The notes below the pieces were generated by a model. The model was not told where the DNA came from. It saw only the letters and a program-made list of their open reading frames with translations, and did no database searches. This document shows, piece after piece, positions 20,865 to 32,674 of a DNA stretch of 64,000 nt. Position numbers and translations under genes: made by a program. The first letter of the stretch is position 1, and each line of letters starts with the position of its first letter. Source of the stretch: Glebionis coronaria (taxonomy: Eukaryota; Streptophyta; Magnoliopsida; Asterales; Asteraceae). The DNA is taken from NCBI GenBank assembly GCA_025667525.1, contig CM046875.1:288442140-288506139 (forward strand). The letters run 5' to 3'.

Positions 20865-22585
20865 TTAAGGAAGATGTTCCATTAATCCTAGACCTAGACG
20901 CAAGTAATTAAAAGGTTCCCTCTTAAGTGGCTTAGTGAAGATATCGGCTAAGTTTTCCTCGGAGGGCACCTTTTCAATAGTAATGTTCCCCTTTTGAACA
21001 TTATCCCTAAGGAAATGGTGTCTAATTTCTATGTGTTTGGTTCGCGAATGTTGCACGGGATTCTTGCTTAGGTCTATAGCGCCTTTATTATCGCACATGA
21101 TGGGAACATCATCAAGAGAAATCCCGTAATCAACAAGCGCTTGCTTCATCCATAGAGCTTGTTGGCATGCTTTTCTGGCACTCACATACTCGGCTTCCGT
21201 GGTGGATATCGCAAGAGCGGTTTGTTTCTTGGAGAACCAAGAAGTTAAACAACAACCCATGAAGGTACAAACTCCACTAGTGCTTTTCCGGTCCACATAG
21301 TCTCCCGCATGATCCGAGTCCGCGTAGACAATGGTTTCTACACCGGTCCCTTTAGGATACCATAATCCTAAATGTATAGTGCCTTTAATGTATCGGAAGA
21401 TACGCTTAACTGCTTCAAGGTGAGAGGTTTTGGGAGCCTCTTGGAAGCGAGCACAAAGGCAAACACTAAACATGATATCCGGTCGACTTGCCATTAGGTA
21501 CAACAAACTACCAATCATACCTCTATATTTGGTGTTGTCTACCGACTCACAATCATCATCTACGGTGAGTTTAGTATCCGAGGCCATAGGGGTCTTCATT
21601 GGTCTAGATTCTTCTAATTCAAATTTCTTTACCATTTCTTTAGCGTACTTAGATTGACTAAAGAAAATACCATCGTCCATTTGTTTAATTTGGAGTCCTA
21701 AAAAGAAGTCAAGTTCTCCCATCATACTCATTTCAAACTCATCATGCATGATTTTGGCAAAGTCATCACACAATTCTTGACAAGTTGAGCCAAATATAAT
21801 GTCATCAACATATATTTGTACGATTATGAGGTGAGTACCTTTCTTCTTTGTAAAGAGTGTATTGTCTACCATTCCCATGGTATACTCATGTTTAACAAGA
21901 AACGCTTTAAGTCTATCATACCAAGCTTTGGGTGCTTGTTTGAGTCCATAAAGTGCTTTCTTAAGCTTGTAAACATGGTCCGGTTTCTCAAAATCAATGA
22001 AGCCGGGAGGTTGAGCCACATATACCTCCTCATTGATCAAACCGTTAAGAAATGCACTCTTTACATCCATTTGTTGAAGCTTAAAATCTAAGGCACAAGC
22101 GTAGGATAAAAGGATTCTAATAGATTCTAATCTAGCTACCGGTGTATATGTCTCGTCATAATCAATCCCTTCTTGTTGATTATAGCCTTGAGCTACAAGT
22201 CTAGCCTTGTTACGAGACACAACACAATTCTCATCTAGCTTATTCCTAAATACCCATTTGGTTCCTATAATGGTAGAACTTCTAGGTGGAGGAACAAGTT
22301 CCCAAACATCATTGGCAACGAATTGATTTAATTCTTCTTGCATCGCAATGACCCAACTCTCATCCGTCAAAGCTTCTTTAACATTCTTTGGTTCAATCAA
22401 GGAGACAATACAAAAGAAGTTGCTTTGGTTTTGGACTTGAGATCTTAGGGTCCTTTGATTTAAGTCACCAATGACATTATTGAGAGTATGATCCCTAGAC
22501 TCCTTAATGTTTACTTCCTTTTCAACACTAAGGTCTTCAACTCCTATTTTTCTAACCTCTTTGGCTTTAACTACTTCTAATTCAT
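20865..22585 (-). CDS. Copia reverse transcriptase and RNase H segment
   Basis: Ty1/copia reverse transcriptase (RVT_2) with TKWVFRNKLDENCVVSRNKA, QMDVKSAFLNG and the catalytic motif YVDDIIFGST. RNase H follows with YADSDHAGD, STSGVCTFMG, STTEAEYVSA and the C-terminal ADIFTKPLKREPF, ending at a natural stop. The right end is the TTCAT target site of the solo LTR. Codons beyond 22585 belong to that LTR, so the apparent N-terminal Met at 22664 is not real. The frame continues upstream from 26330. The segment itself is open throughout. Confidence 0.95.
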
Positions 22586-23739
22586 TGATTGTAGTGTTTT
22601 TACTACCCTTTAGGAAAAGGAAGGTAATTAGGGTAAGTATTAACGAGCGGGTTAGGAAAACCACAAGTTATGACCCAAGTAAGAGTGAGTTCGTTCTCGA
22701 GGAGGCACGTGTGTTGTGTAATGATTTTATTACGAAAACGGATTAAACTACGACGAAAAAGGCGAACACGTAAAACCGTAAAACTACAAAAATTAAAATT
22801 TTAACCTAAAAATTCCTAAAAATTACTAAAAGTCCCCAATAATATTCTAAGAGTTTACAAAAAATCCAAATTTGCTAAAACCTTTTAATTAATTAAATAA
22901 TGACTTTTTAATACTAATTAAAGCCCTAAAAATCACTTTTAATTATTAAAAAGCCTTAAACAAGGTCTTATAGTTTATAAACCTCAAAAATATCCTAATT
23001 AAGCTAAAAACTATTTTTAAAAAGTTTAAAACCAAATTAAACTATTTTTAAACACTTAAAAACTATTAAAATCTATTAAAATTTAAATTAAATCTAGAAA
23101 ATAAATGAAAAGTCCTAAAAAGATTTGGAAAGTGACAAACTTCCTAATTTAATGTCTACAATCTAGGAAAAATGAAAAAAGTAGAAAAAACAAACTTTCT
23201 ATTTTTAGTAATAAAATAATATTAAAATATTCTAAAAAATAAAAAGTTTATATAAAAATTCTAAAGTTACCAAAAATCCTAAATAATGTAACTAAGACAA
23301 AAATGTAATCAAAAGTTTCTAAAACCTTTTTATTAATTTAATATTTAATTTCAAAGTTGGTAAAAAAACCCTAAAATCAAATAAAATTAAAAATTAGACT
23401 TTTTGAAAACTTTTTGTGATGTAAACCTCAAATTACTTAAATAAAACCTAAAAGTTATTTTTCTAAAAATTAAAACCTATTTTAACTATTTTTTATCTAT
23501 TTAATAAAATACGGCTAAACAAAAAATGATAAAAAAATAATTAAATAAAGAGAAAAATCGAATTTTTAGCCAGAAAAGTCCTAAACCCTATGACAACCCT
23601 AGGAAAAATAAGCTAGTGCAAATAAGCTTAATGAATAAGCTGAAAAGGCCAAAATAAGCTACGGCTTATTTAACAAAAGCCAAAACAAAACGTGCTTAAA
23701 TAACTATTGAAATGAGACTATAACGTAAAAAGCCATCCG

Positions 23740-23812
23740 GATCACTGGTAAACACATTACTCCTTCGAAAGGAAGGTCGCGTGTTCGAGCCCAGGCCAGG
23801 TGAGTTTTTGCA
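23740..23812 (+). other. tRNA-like sequence in the solo LTR
   Basis: ATCACTGGTAAACAC is followed after about 35 nt by GTGTTCGAGCCCAGG, which fits a B box well and an A box weakly. It is antisense to the LTR, as is the tRNA-like sequence at 12995-13068 in the related LTR. Confidence 0.4.
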
Positions 23813-25204
23813 CTTTTATTTTCTTTTTTTTTACTTTAAACTCAAACCAGTAACTCTATTTAGTCACAAAACACAATTCCAAATCAAATTTAACCAAGAT
23901 TAAGCTTGAGAATTAATGAAAACGTGCCCAGTTGAAGTGAGTTTCTGATGAACAACAGTGAGTCTTCTTCACTTGTGAATAAATGATCAAGAGGGCTTGA
24001 TCCTTTGATCTTTGCTACGTTTTGATGGACAAAAGGCACCCCTACACTCAGTTGGAGTGTAGGGAGTCAATACAATCACTAAACAAGCAAGTCTCAAGCA
24101 CAAAATCCAACCAAATGCACAAACAAGTTTTTGAAAAAGCTTAATGTTTCTGATGAGCACAAATGACACAAATAACTTGCACAAAAAGGAAATTTAGAGG
24201 CCAAGAACTTGCATACAATCAAAGCAAATGGCATGTAAGCAATATCAAACCCTAGAAATCACTTAACTCTAGCATATAACCAAGATTTGTGGAAAAATTT
24301 CACAAGAACAAGCACAAATAGGCAGTGACTTATTTTTGCTAACTTTTTCAACTTTTTAACATGCAAATGTGATCAAAACTTATCCAAACTGAAACCCAAG
24401 TACATGCATCATATACTAACCACCAAAGACATGTATTTAAGCAGGAACTAACACAAATCTTAGACAAAACACTTGGCTAATCCCTTGTCCCAAACACTCC
24501 TTTAAACTTTGAAATGAACTTTTAACAAAGCAAATCTAAACAAAACCTAAGCAAACTGATTATAAATGATCCTAGCATGTATATAATACCTAAATATAGC
24601 AATATCAAACCAGTCAACCAGCAATCACACAACTTGCATCAAATTTATGCCAAATCACATAAACCTATACTAAAAACTGAAAATGAGAGAACACAAGGAA
24701 CTACCTTGTGGGACCCACATCCAGGTCCCACAGTGACTTCCAAGTCACCTCCAAATAGGTTGGGGCCTATGCAGATCCTTTAACAAACAATCTCCCAAAC
24801 CTGCTAAGAAAAACAAGAACAAACACAAGCACAATGTGCAATATCTGAACTTTTTTTTGAAACCTTTTTAAACCTTCTCACAAAACTTCCTGAAACTTGA
24901 ACTTGGAACACGTTTTAAAACAAGTTCAAATTTACAAGTCCTAAAACTCCAAATCCACTTTCACTTCTTTGGAGTTTTAGGTTTCTGAAATTTGAACTAA
25001 CTTGAAACCTTTTTGAAAATTCTAACACACAAGGTGTTACACAAGAATAATGGAACTCAGATTGCTTAGACACTCAAAACACCAACTTTTACCAAACAAA
25101 AAGGAATTACATTCAATAAAATACCAACTTTTATTTTCATAAAAAGGGATTACAAAAGAGTTTAGCAAAATCTGGAACCAAGGGAAATGTACAAGCCACA
25201 TTCT

Positions 25205-25213
25205 CCTTTTATA
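25205..25213 (-). promoter_or_regulatory. TATA box of the 3.74-kb solo LTR
   Basis: Minus strand TATAAAAGG, about 1.1 kb from the LTR start. Confidence 0.55.
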
Positions 25214-26329
25214 AGCTTAAACAGAACATTCTAGGCCTAGGAATGAAATAATAGTAAACTGAAACCCTAATGTATAAAAATCCTAAAATGCCCCTTGATT
25301 TTTCAGTCAAAATGTCATCTTGTGAAGGATGTTGACATGCCAGTTGTGTTTTTGATCTTGGGACGTCAAAAACTCCTTGGAGGCCAAGTAGAAGAATCCT
25401 GGACGTTTATCTTGTCCACTCTTGGGTTTGGGGACGAAAGTGATGGGCAGGGGAGGGGTCCACAACCACATGGGTGTGTTGTGGATGGAATCTGGGTTGG
25501 GGGATAGGTTTAGTGTGGGGTGAATAGTAAATCTGGAAAGGTTGGGGTAAAAACCCTTTGTTTTGGGTAAATTAGTTTTTAGGGTTTATGGGATTAAGAA
25601 CATGGGATTAGGGTGTTTTAATCTGTTTTTGGGGGTGATTTAATTCAAAAAGGTGTTTGGAGGGAAGGGTTTTAAGTGGTTTGACCAAGTTGACTGAGTT
25701 TATTTAATAAACTCAGCTTAGTGGAATCTGACGTGGGTGGAGTGAGTGAAGTGGAGGTATTTGATTGGTGGTGGTGGGTGATGTGGCATGATGATAGGTT
25801 GTGGGTTGTTTGGTTGTCTTGGCAGAAATGCCCCCTCATGTTTCATGTTTTGTTCATGTTGTATTAACCAGCCATCAACGCCTCTTTTAACTTGTGACAA
25901 CTTTGCCAAAGTTGTCATTTTTGGCACAACTTTGTTATAAACTTTTTCCAAGAGTTTTAAATGCACTTCTTGGATTCTTCAAGGACTGAACTTGTAATGT
26001 CTTCAAACTTTAGGGACCCTATTCATAATTATGAATATTTGAGGGGTATAAAGTGTTAATCTTCAAAAGTTGAGGGACCAAACTTGCCAATCTTCATTTC
26101 TTCAAGGGTATTTTTGGAAATTCAAAACTTGGGCCCGGTTCATTGTGCGGCTTCGTTTCCCGTGTTCGTTTTTTGAATGATTCTTGTGATCTTTTGCCAT
26201 TTCCTCAATATCCGTACCTAAAAATACACAAGTAACAAACACGAGCATATATTTGGTAGTTTTAATGATATTTTATGCATTTTAAGCCCGATTTGGACGA
26301 TGAGACCATGTATAAAAGCAGTCTCATCA

Positions 26330-26605
26330 TTCATCCAAGTCATCATCAACCAATGGTGGTGTCTTGGGTGAAGGAGGGGTTTCATCAAAGGTTACGTTAA
26401 GTGATTCTTCAATAACCCCCGTGGTTCTATTTAGGACTATGTAGGCTTTACTAGTTTGGGAATAACCTAAAAGGATACCTTCGTAAGACTTTGGGTCAAA
26501 CTTGGTAAGGTAGTCTTTGGTGTTGAGGATAAAGCACTTGCTTCCAAACACCCTAAAGTATTCTAATGAGGGTTTCTTACCTTTAAGAATCTCATAGGGG
26601 GTCTT
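26330..26605 (-). CDS. Copia integrase C-terminal segment between two solo LTRs
   Basis: The minus strand encodes KTPYEILKGKKPSLEYFRVF, GSKCFILNTK, DPKSYEGILLGYSQTSKAY and SLNVTFDETPP, the region after the integrase core in SIRE-like copia Pol. Its right edge is the GTCTT target site and its left edge the TTCAT target site. In frame with 28671-29713 upstream and 20865-22585 downstream if both solo LTRs are removed. Confidence 0.9.
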
Positions 26606-27099
26606 TGATAGGTGTGTAAACACCCATCCTTTTTACCACTTAATTACAATAATAACCGAGCCAAAACGTGTATTTTATGTCTTTTATGTCGGAATTATGC
26701 GTGGTTTGTGTTTTTTTTGTGATTTAGGACGAAATTGTGAAAAGTGGAGAAAACACGGACATTTACGGGCTTTTATTGAAGAAAAAGATGAAAAGACGAA
26801 GTCAAGAAGTCAAGAGTGCAAAAAGAACGGAAGTCCAAGACCAATTCTGAAGATTTATCGAAGAAAAAGTCAAAAGACGGAAGTTTACTAAAAGCCGAGG
26901 AACTCAAGTCTATTTTATTGAAGAATTAAAAGACGAGTTCAAAAGAAATCCCAAGCCACAAGTCATTAGAGTCCAAGTTTAAAGAAGATTAGAAGAATAA
27001 AGGACTAATGGTGCAATTAATGAAGAATTAAAGGCTTAAGGACCTAATGACGCAATTAAGAAGAAATGAAGGAGGGGAGGAAGCTTCCTAATCCTCCCC

Positions 27100-27109
27100 T
27101 ATATATAGT
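27100..27109 (+). promoter_or_regulatory. TATA box of the 2.07-kb solo LTR
   Basis: CTATATATAG, about 495 bp into the LTR and directly after a purine/pyrimidine-rich CCTCCCC stretch. Confidence 0.6.
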
Positions 27110-27549
27110 TTAGGCTAGTTAATTATTTTCTTTGTTGGCTAAGTGTGACAATTAGTCTTCTACATTTATTTTCCTGCACATTTAAATACTTGTCAAATTT
27201 AAATACCTTGTCTTGCACCTTAAATTCCTTTAATTTCAAGTAAGTTTTCATTTAATTTTTGTCAATCTTTATTTTATCTTGTTAATCTCCTATCTACCTT
27301 TCTTAATCTTTGATTTTCATGTTTATGTTTGTGTTCATGTTCATGTTTTTATGTTGATCAAAGTGGGTTTTTGATTATTGTGGTTAGATTTGTTAGTTTT
27401 ATTGATAACGATTGTTTGTTTATGATTATTTGTTGTTTTGTTATTAGTTTGGTTAAATCTTGTGTTTTATTTTGGTTAAATTGAGGTTAGATTCGTGTTA
27501 CTGTAATCCCTTGTTCTTCGGGGGTGTTTGTTTCTGTGTCTGATCATTC

Positions 27550-28150
27550 CCAGGAAACTTCCGAACCAGCAAGGCCAAGAGCTTCATTCGGAACATTCTA
27601 AGTTCCGAACCAAGGGGTTTATTCGGAAGTTTTAAGAGTTCCGGATTTCCAAACCAAACTTGTTCATTCGGAAGTGTTCCGAACGAAAGTTCCGGACGAA
27701 AACTTCCGAACGAAACTTCCGAATCAAATCTTCCGAATCAAAAGTTCCGGATCAAGGGCAAAGTTACGAATCAAGGACGGTTCATTCGGAAGAGTTCCGA
27801 ATCAAGGGTTATCCAGAAGTTCCGAACCAAGGTTTTTGGGCTTGGGAAGTTCCGACTCAAAAGTTCCGAATCAAGCTTCATCCGGAAGTGTTCCGGATCA
27901 AATCTTCCGAACCAAAGTTCTGAACCAAAGTTCAGGGGGTGTTCATTCGGAACATCCAAAGTTCCGAATCAAGCTTCATTCGGAAGAGTTCCGAATTAGC
28001 AAAGTTCTGTATGAAGGATTGTTTTGGATAAGTGACATATTCAGAATAAATTGTTCCGGATCAAGGATTTTGGCAATATTCCGAGCAAAGAAGAATCATT
28101 CCGAACGAAGGTGACATTCCGGATGAGTGATTATTCCGAACGAAGGATTG
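27550..28150. repeat. Irregular array of TTCCGAA / TTCGGAA motifs
   Basis: The text alternates ATTCGGAAG and AGTTCCGAATCAAG with spacers of variable length, giving many short inverted repeats. Long open frames across it are repeat artefacts. The same TTCATTCGGAAG string opens the 15-bp array at 7580 in the unrelated copia-like element. Confidence 0.75.
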
Positions 28151-28670
28151 TTCCAAATGAGCTGTAATCAGGTTCTTCTTAGTTTTTGTTTTTAAGTTTC
28201 TTCTTTTATTTTCAAGCTTTATTTTTCCCGCCTTTTTTTTCCTTACTCGCACTTTAAGTTTAATTGCCTTAGCTTTATTTTAGCCTTGCCTTAGTTTAAG
28301 TTTTAGTTGCGTTTTAAGTTTGCCTTAGATAGATTTAAGTTTTCCAATTTATTTACATTGTCAAATTTAATTTTCGTCACATTTTTATTTTAAGTCATTT
28401 AATTAAATTTACTTTCCAAAGTTTTAAATATTGCACCCTTTTCTTTATAGATTTAATTAAGTGCCATTTACTTTTAGTCTCGCTTTAAATTCCCGTCATT
28501 AATTGTTAAGTTAGATTGTAGATTTACATTTAAGTCTTTGCACATTTAATATACTACAACGACACAACAATTTTGTTTCACCAAGAACAATAGAGTCACA
28601 CATAGAACCTAGATCAATTCGATTAGACTACTATAACGAACTTCTTAATTAGGCAAAAACCTAGTTATCA

Positions 28671-29713
28671 GTCTTTCCTAGGAAAGGTCGAATAAGAATT
28701 TGGTTGAGAATATAAGTCGATGTGTCCACGGCATTGCACCAAAACTTTTGAGGCAAAGATTGCTCGTTTAACATCGTCCTACTCATCTCTTGGAGAGTCC
28801 TATTCTTCCTTTCAACTACCCCATTTGATTCTGGAGTGCGAGGAGCCGAGAAGTTATGGGTAATACCATGAGCTTCGCAAAAGGCACCAAATTGCACTTC
28901 ATTATCAAATTCCCTACCATGATCCGTCCTAATAGAAACAATTGAACATCCTAGTTGATTTTGAATTCTTCGACTAAAGATTTCGAAGTGATCGAAAGCT
29001 TCATTCTTAGATGCCAAAAATCTAGTCCAAGTGAATCTAGGATAGTCATCAACTATAACTAGGGTATAAAGGTTACCTCCATAACTCCGTATGGCGGAAT
29101 GTCCAAAGAGATCCATATGTAGGAGCTCTAAGCACCGAGAGGTCGAAACCAAATTATTGGCTTTGTGACTTGAGTGAACTTGCTTTCCAACTTTGCAAGC
29201 ATCACAAAAGTGACTATCAAACTTAATCTTGGGGAGGTGTCTTACCAACTCCTTAGAGACTAAAGATTGAATTAAACGCATATTAGTGTGACCTAATCTC
29301 CTATGCCAAAGAGTAGAACTATCATCTATAGTCGCAAGACATATGTTGTCTTTTGACTTCTTATTAACCTTCATGACATAAAGCCCATGCTTTCTAACAC
29401 CTTTTCCAATGACTTTTCCATCTTTTACGATTTCACTGTCATGTTCCGAAAAGATGACCTTACACTTATTATCACAAATTTGACCTATACTTAAAAGGTT
29501 AAAACCTAAGTTATCTACGTGCTCAACATTTTCAATGGTCATGGAGTCAAGAGAAAAGGTACCTTTGCCAATGATATTACCACGTAGACTACTAGCGAAT
29601 GTGACGTTACCTCCATCATATGCTTTGTAATGCGAGAACAAACTTCGATTACCCGTCATGTGTTTAGAACATCCACTATCCTTAATCCACTCATCGGGCT
29701 CTAAATCAATTCC
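28671..29713 (-). CDS. Copia protease and integrase segment
   Basis: The minus strand gives the protease active-site region WIKDSGCSKHMTGN (DSG triad), then the pre-integrase zinc region (LWHRRLGHTNM...CDACKVGKQ). The integrase core carries the D, D and E residues in LLHMDLFGHS, RTDHGREFDNE and NGVVERKNRT. The segment ends at FLGKT, where the GTCTT target site of the solo LTR lies; the last few codons before the stop belong to that LTR. It is out of frame with the upstream gag by a small deletion near 29716-29742. Confidence 0.93.
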
Positions 29714-29742
29714 CAAGCATATCTAGGTAACAACACACAAGA

Positions 29743-30567
29743 TCAAACATTTGGTCCCCAATATCTCATGGGTCCAAAATTGTTAGTTCCAAACATCCCT
29801 TGCATTTGGTTGGGATGCATGAATGAGGAGGGGATTCCCCATGGAGAACAAAATGAAGGAGGGTAGTAATTCATGTAACTATTTTGTTGTTCATTACTTC
29901 TCCTAGGTGTGTTTGATCTAGTTTTAGAGTTATTATTATTCCTTCTAGGTGTTGGAGTTTTACTTCTAGGTCGTGAGTTGTTTTGATTATCTCTTCTAGG
30001 CGTTGTCGTTCTACTTCTAGGCTTAGACTCATTCCGTACTCTAGGTAGAGTAGAGGACAGTCTAGATAAACTTCTATTTCCCATGAGAGGTTTACTTAAT
30101 GGCTTGTAGAACTTACCAATAGCATTGTCGTCAAGTATGGGTAATTGTACCTTATTAACAGTAAGATGCTTTAGTTTTTCATCTAACTTAGATTTTTCAG
30201 AAAGTTCAGGATTTTCACAAAATTCATCTTCTGGCCGCGGTACCTTATTTATGGCGGCGGTTCCATAGTGATAAGGAACCGCGCCATACAGTTTGGAACC
30301 GCGTCCAGTGGGCGTTTTTTGTGAAAACCTGACTTGTTTTGGTTCACTAGTTGAGGCTTCATTTGAGTTAAAAACTAGACCAAGTCTTTCCTTAGAATGA
30401 ACTTGTTTGTTTAACATATCATCAAGAGCACTAGTACCTTTCATGAACTTTTCCAATTTAATGGAGGTGCTCTTGAGATCTTCATTCTCTAATCTAAGTT
30501 TCTCACAACTTAAGCAACTTAAATCAACCTCTTTGTTTTTCTCAAGTTTAGCCAAATTCTCCCTAAG
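29743..30567 (-). CDS. Copia Gag C-terminal half
   Basis: Continues the Gag frame after an in-frame TAA at 30570-30568. It has a short coiled coil (KLRLENEDLKSTSIKLEKF), a Ser/Arg/Thr-Pro basic region with repeated TPRRN and RSKTPTPRR, and a Met/Pro/Asn-rich end. The GCGGTACCTTAT-type inverted repeat is embedded in the coding sequence at 30237-30292. Probably one protein with 30568-31782 before the nonsense mutation. Confidence 0.8.
   Translation of the reverse strand, partial: LRENLAKLEKNKEVDLSCLSCEKLRLENEDLKSTSIKLEKFMKGTSALDDMLNKQVHSKERLGLVFNSNEASTSEPKQVRFSQKTPTGRGSKLYGAVPYHYGTAAINKVPRPEDEFCENPELSEKSKLDEKLKHLTVNKVQLPILDDNAIGKFYKPLSKPLMGNRSLSRLSSTLPRVRNESKPRSRTTTPRRDNQNNSRPRSKTPTPRRNNNNSKTRSNTPRRSNEQQNSYMNYYPPSFCSPWGIPSSFMHPNQMQGMFGTNNFGPMRYWGPNV
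30237..30292. repeat. GCGGTACCTTAT / ATAAGGAACCGC inverted repeat inside gag
   Basis: Near-palindromic arms 12 bp long around a GC-rich centre, same motif family as the LTR palindrome at 18937 and 32675. Confidence 0.7.
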
Positions 30568-31782
30568 TTAATTGATCTCATTTTCAAGCTTAGTTTTGGT
30601 TGATTTTAAGGTTTTATTCTTTTCTATGAATTTAAGACTAAGTTTGTGTAAGCTATCATATTTGCCTTCAAATTCAATATCATCTAAAGTGGAACTATCA
30701 TTGCTATAATATTTGGTTTCGGAATGTACCTCTTTAGAAGTGTGAGCCATAAGACATTTCTCCTCTTTGGGGTTGTCATCATCATCTTCACCGCTATAGC
30801 TCCAAGCGCCACTAACGAATGCCGTGTGGTTCTTATCACGAGCGGGCTTTGGACAATCACCAATGAAGTGATTTGGATCACCACATCTAAAGCAATTCCT
30901 ATCACCTTTTTCGTTCTTGACAAACCGATTCTTTGACAATGGTTTCTTGTCATAGTTGGCTTGCCTAACGTGTTGACCTCGTCTCTTGAAGAACTTCTTG
31001 AAATCTCTCACCGCCAATGCATACTCCTCATCATCGCTTTCCAAGGAACTATCATGGTCACTTTGTGCCTTCTTGGCTTTAAGTGCAAGAGATTTCCTTT
31101 CACTCTTGGTTTTCACTAATTCCGAGTCCTTCAAAATTATCATCTCATGAACCTTCAAGTTTCCTATGAGTTCATCGAGTGATAAAGTTGAGAGATCTTT
31201 CGACTCTTCAATCGCCGTGACTTTTGCTCTCCACTTTGGATGTAAGGCCCTTAGAAACTTCCTAACATTGTTCTTGCTAGAAAAACCTTCATCAAGTGCT
31301 TTTAGACTAGTAATAATGGTGTTAAACCTAGCAAATGCACTATCAATAGTTTCATCTTCTAAGATGACAAATTGTTCATATTGTTGGACAAGAAGATCGA
31401 TTTTTCTTTCTTTGACTTGGCTATTACCTTGGTGGGTTACTAAAAGAGTGTTCCAAATATCTTTAGCGGTTTCACACATAAAAATTCTTTCATACTCTTT
31501 CTTAGGCAAAGCATTATAAATCACCATTTTAGCCTCATTATTTTTTGAAAGTTTCTTTTTAGTATCGTCATTAGCTTTGTCAAAAGTGACCAATTCTTTT
31601 GTTTTAGAAACTTCATTAAATTGAAAAGGTAAAAAATCACCATTGGTAATAACATGCCAAAGATCTAAATCTTTTGATTTCACATAAGTTTCAAATCTAT
31701 TTTTCCAATAAATAAAACTATCGGTTTCAAAAAGTGGTGGTCTTTGCATAGATTGCCCTTCTAGGTACTTGTTGGAATCCAT
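30568..31782 (-). CDS. Copia Gag, N-terminal part with CCHC zinc knuckle
   Basis: The real ATG is at 31782 (MDSNKYLEGQSMQRPPLF). It starts with the copia Gag N-terminal signature (YWKNRFETYVKSKDLDLW), then the UBN2-type capsid region (DTIDSAFARFNTIITSLKAL, LRALHPKWRAKVTAIEE). A CCHC zinc knuckle follows, CFRCGDPNHFIGDCP, near residue 300, which binds RNA in Gag proteins. It ends at TAA in the coiled coil ENEIN, and the frame continues unchanged after it. Confidence 0.93.
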   Translation of the reverse strand: MDSNKYLEGQSMQRPPLFETDSFIYWKNRFETYVKSKDLDLWHVITNGDFLPFQFNEVSKTKELVTFDKANDDTKKKLSKNNEAKMVIYNALPKKEYERIFMCETAKDIWNTLLVTHQGNSQVKERKIDLLVQQYEQFVILEDETIDSAFARFNTIITSLKALDEGFSSKNNVRKFLRALHPKWRAKVTAIEESKDLSTLSLDELIGNLKVHEMIILKDSELVKTKSERKSLALKAKKAQSDHDSSLESDDEEYALAVRDFKKFFKRRGQHVRQANYDKKPLSKNRFVKNEKGDRNCFRCGDPNHFIGDCPKPARDKNHTAFVSGAWSYSGEDDDDNPKEEKCLMAHTSKEVHSETKYYSNDSSTLDDIEFEGKYDSLHKLSLKFIEKNKTLKSTKTKLENEIN

Positions 31783-31834
31783 AGATCGATTCAAGTTTTA
31801 AAATACAATATACTTTAAGAATTCTTGAGCAACC

Positions 31835-31849
31835 CTCTCTGATACCAAT
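31835..31849 (-). other. Primer binding site of the copia element
   Basis: Minus strand ATTGGTATCAGAGAG next to the 5' LTR, initiator tRNA-Met type. Confidence 0.88.
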
Positions 31850-32615
31850 TGTAGAAACTAGAAGGGGGGGTTGAATAGTTTCTTATATTTACTTGTTAAA
31901 ATGTGGTTTCCAAAAATCCTTTTTCAAAAACTTAGGCTTGAGGAAATATGTGAAATCTTCTTATGCACAATATGAGCAATGATAGTGTAACTAAACTAAT
32001 ACTAACAAAAATATATCCACAAAGAATAAAGAATGATAGTGTAACTAATCTAGTACTAACACATGTATATGCATAAAGAATAAAGAATGTAAAGAGTTAA
32101 GGGTAAAGAAAGATCAAACTGAACACCAAGAATTTATAGTGGTTCGGCAACGAAGCTCACTCCTCGTTCCTACTCCACTCCTCGAGTACTCCTTACTCGA
32201 GAGTTCACTACACAACAAGCTCCTTATGGTGGAGAAAACCGTACACGTCGCTTAACCAATTTCCGACTCTAAGCTAAAAGTCGAGCCCTAATCGTAGCTA
32301 GGACCAATCTACACAACTATACTTAGTACATACACAACTTCCAAATAGACACAACTACTTGGATCTTCACAACTATGACACAACTACAAGTGTATAAAAT
32401 TAGATCATCAATGGATCTTTGGTGGTGGACTCAACACTTCACTAGGATAGTGTTCTTCTCTTTGCACTTGGAGAGGAAGGGATGGAAGAACAAGATTTAC
32501 TTCTTAAACAAGTAATAATCAAACAAATGATCAAAGATTTGAGTGATTAAAGAAGGGGTTTGAATCTAGAAATAAATGTGCAAAAGAGGTGAGGTGAAAA
32601 GCTGAGAATGGTCCA

Positions 32616-32625
32616 CTATTTATAG
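32616..32625 (-). promoter_or_regulatory. TATA box of the copia 5' LTR
   Basis: Minus strand CTATAAATAG, a standard plant TATA box, about 500 bp from the LTR start. Confidence 0.7.
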
Positions 32626-32674
32626 GACAAAGGAGCCAACGGCTATATCTGCCCGCGGTACCTTATCTTAGCCC

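Larger units (their letters stand above)
22586..26329 (-). mobile_element. Solo LTR (3.74 kb) of a long-LTR Ty3 element, in copia pol
   Basis: It begins TGATTGTAGTG and ends GTCTCATCA on the plus strand, flanked by TTCAT at 22581-22585 and 26330-26334. The copia frame reads through correctly once it is removed. The promoter-like TATAAAAGG on the minus strand gives minus orientation. The LTR start carries an inverted repeat (GATGAGAC...GTCTCATC), as the other two long LTRs here also do. No internal genes are present, as expected after LTR-LTR recombination. Stretches such as 22750-23580 are plain AT-rich non-coding DNA. Confidence 0.88.
26606..28670 (+). mobile_element. Solo LTR (2.07 kb) of a long-LTR Ty3 element, in copia integrase
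   Basis: It starts TGATAGGTGTGTAAACACCC and ends AACCTAGTTATCA, flanked by GTCTT at 26601-26605 and 28671-28675. The start and end match the 3' LTR at 10871-13717, so it belongs to the same or a sister family, plus orientation. It carries a TATA box at 27100 and a transcribed-side region rich in TTCCGAA/TTCGGAA motifs (27550-28150). Confidence 0.92.

Noticed and set aside
22586..22664. N-terminal extension of the reverse transcriptase ORF starting at a Met at 22664
   Set aside because: This part lies inside the solo LTR beyond the TTCAT target site and is not element coding sequence.
27660..28114. Plus-strand frames with FRTKVPDENF-type repeats
   Set aside because: Artefact of the TTCCGAA motif zone in a solo LTR; both strands and several frames are open at once.
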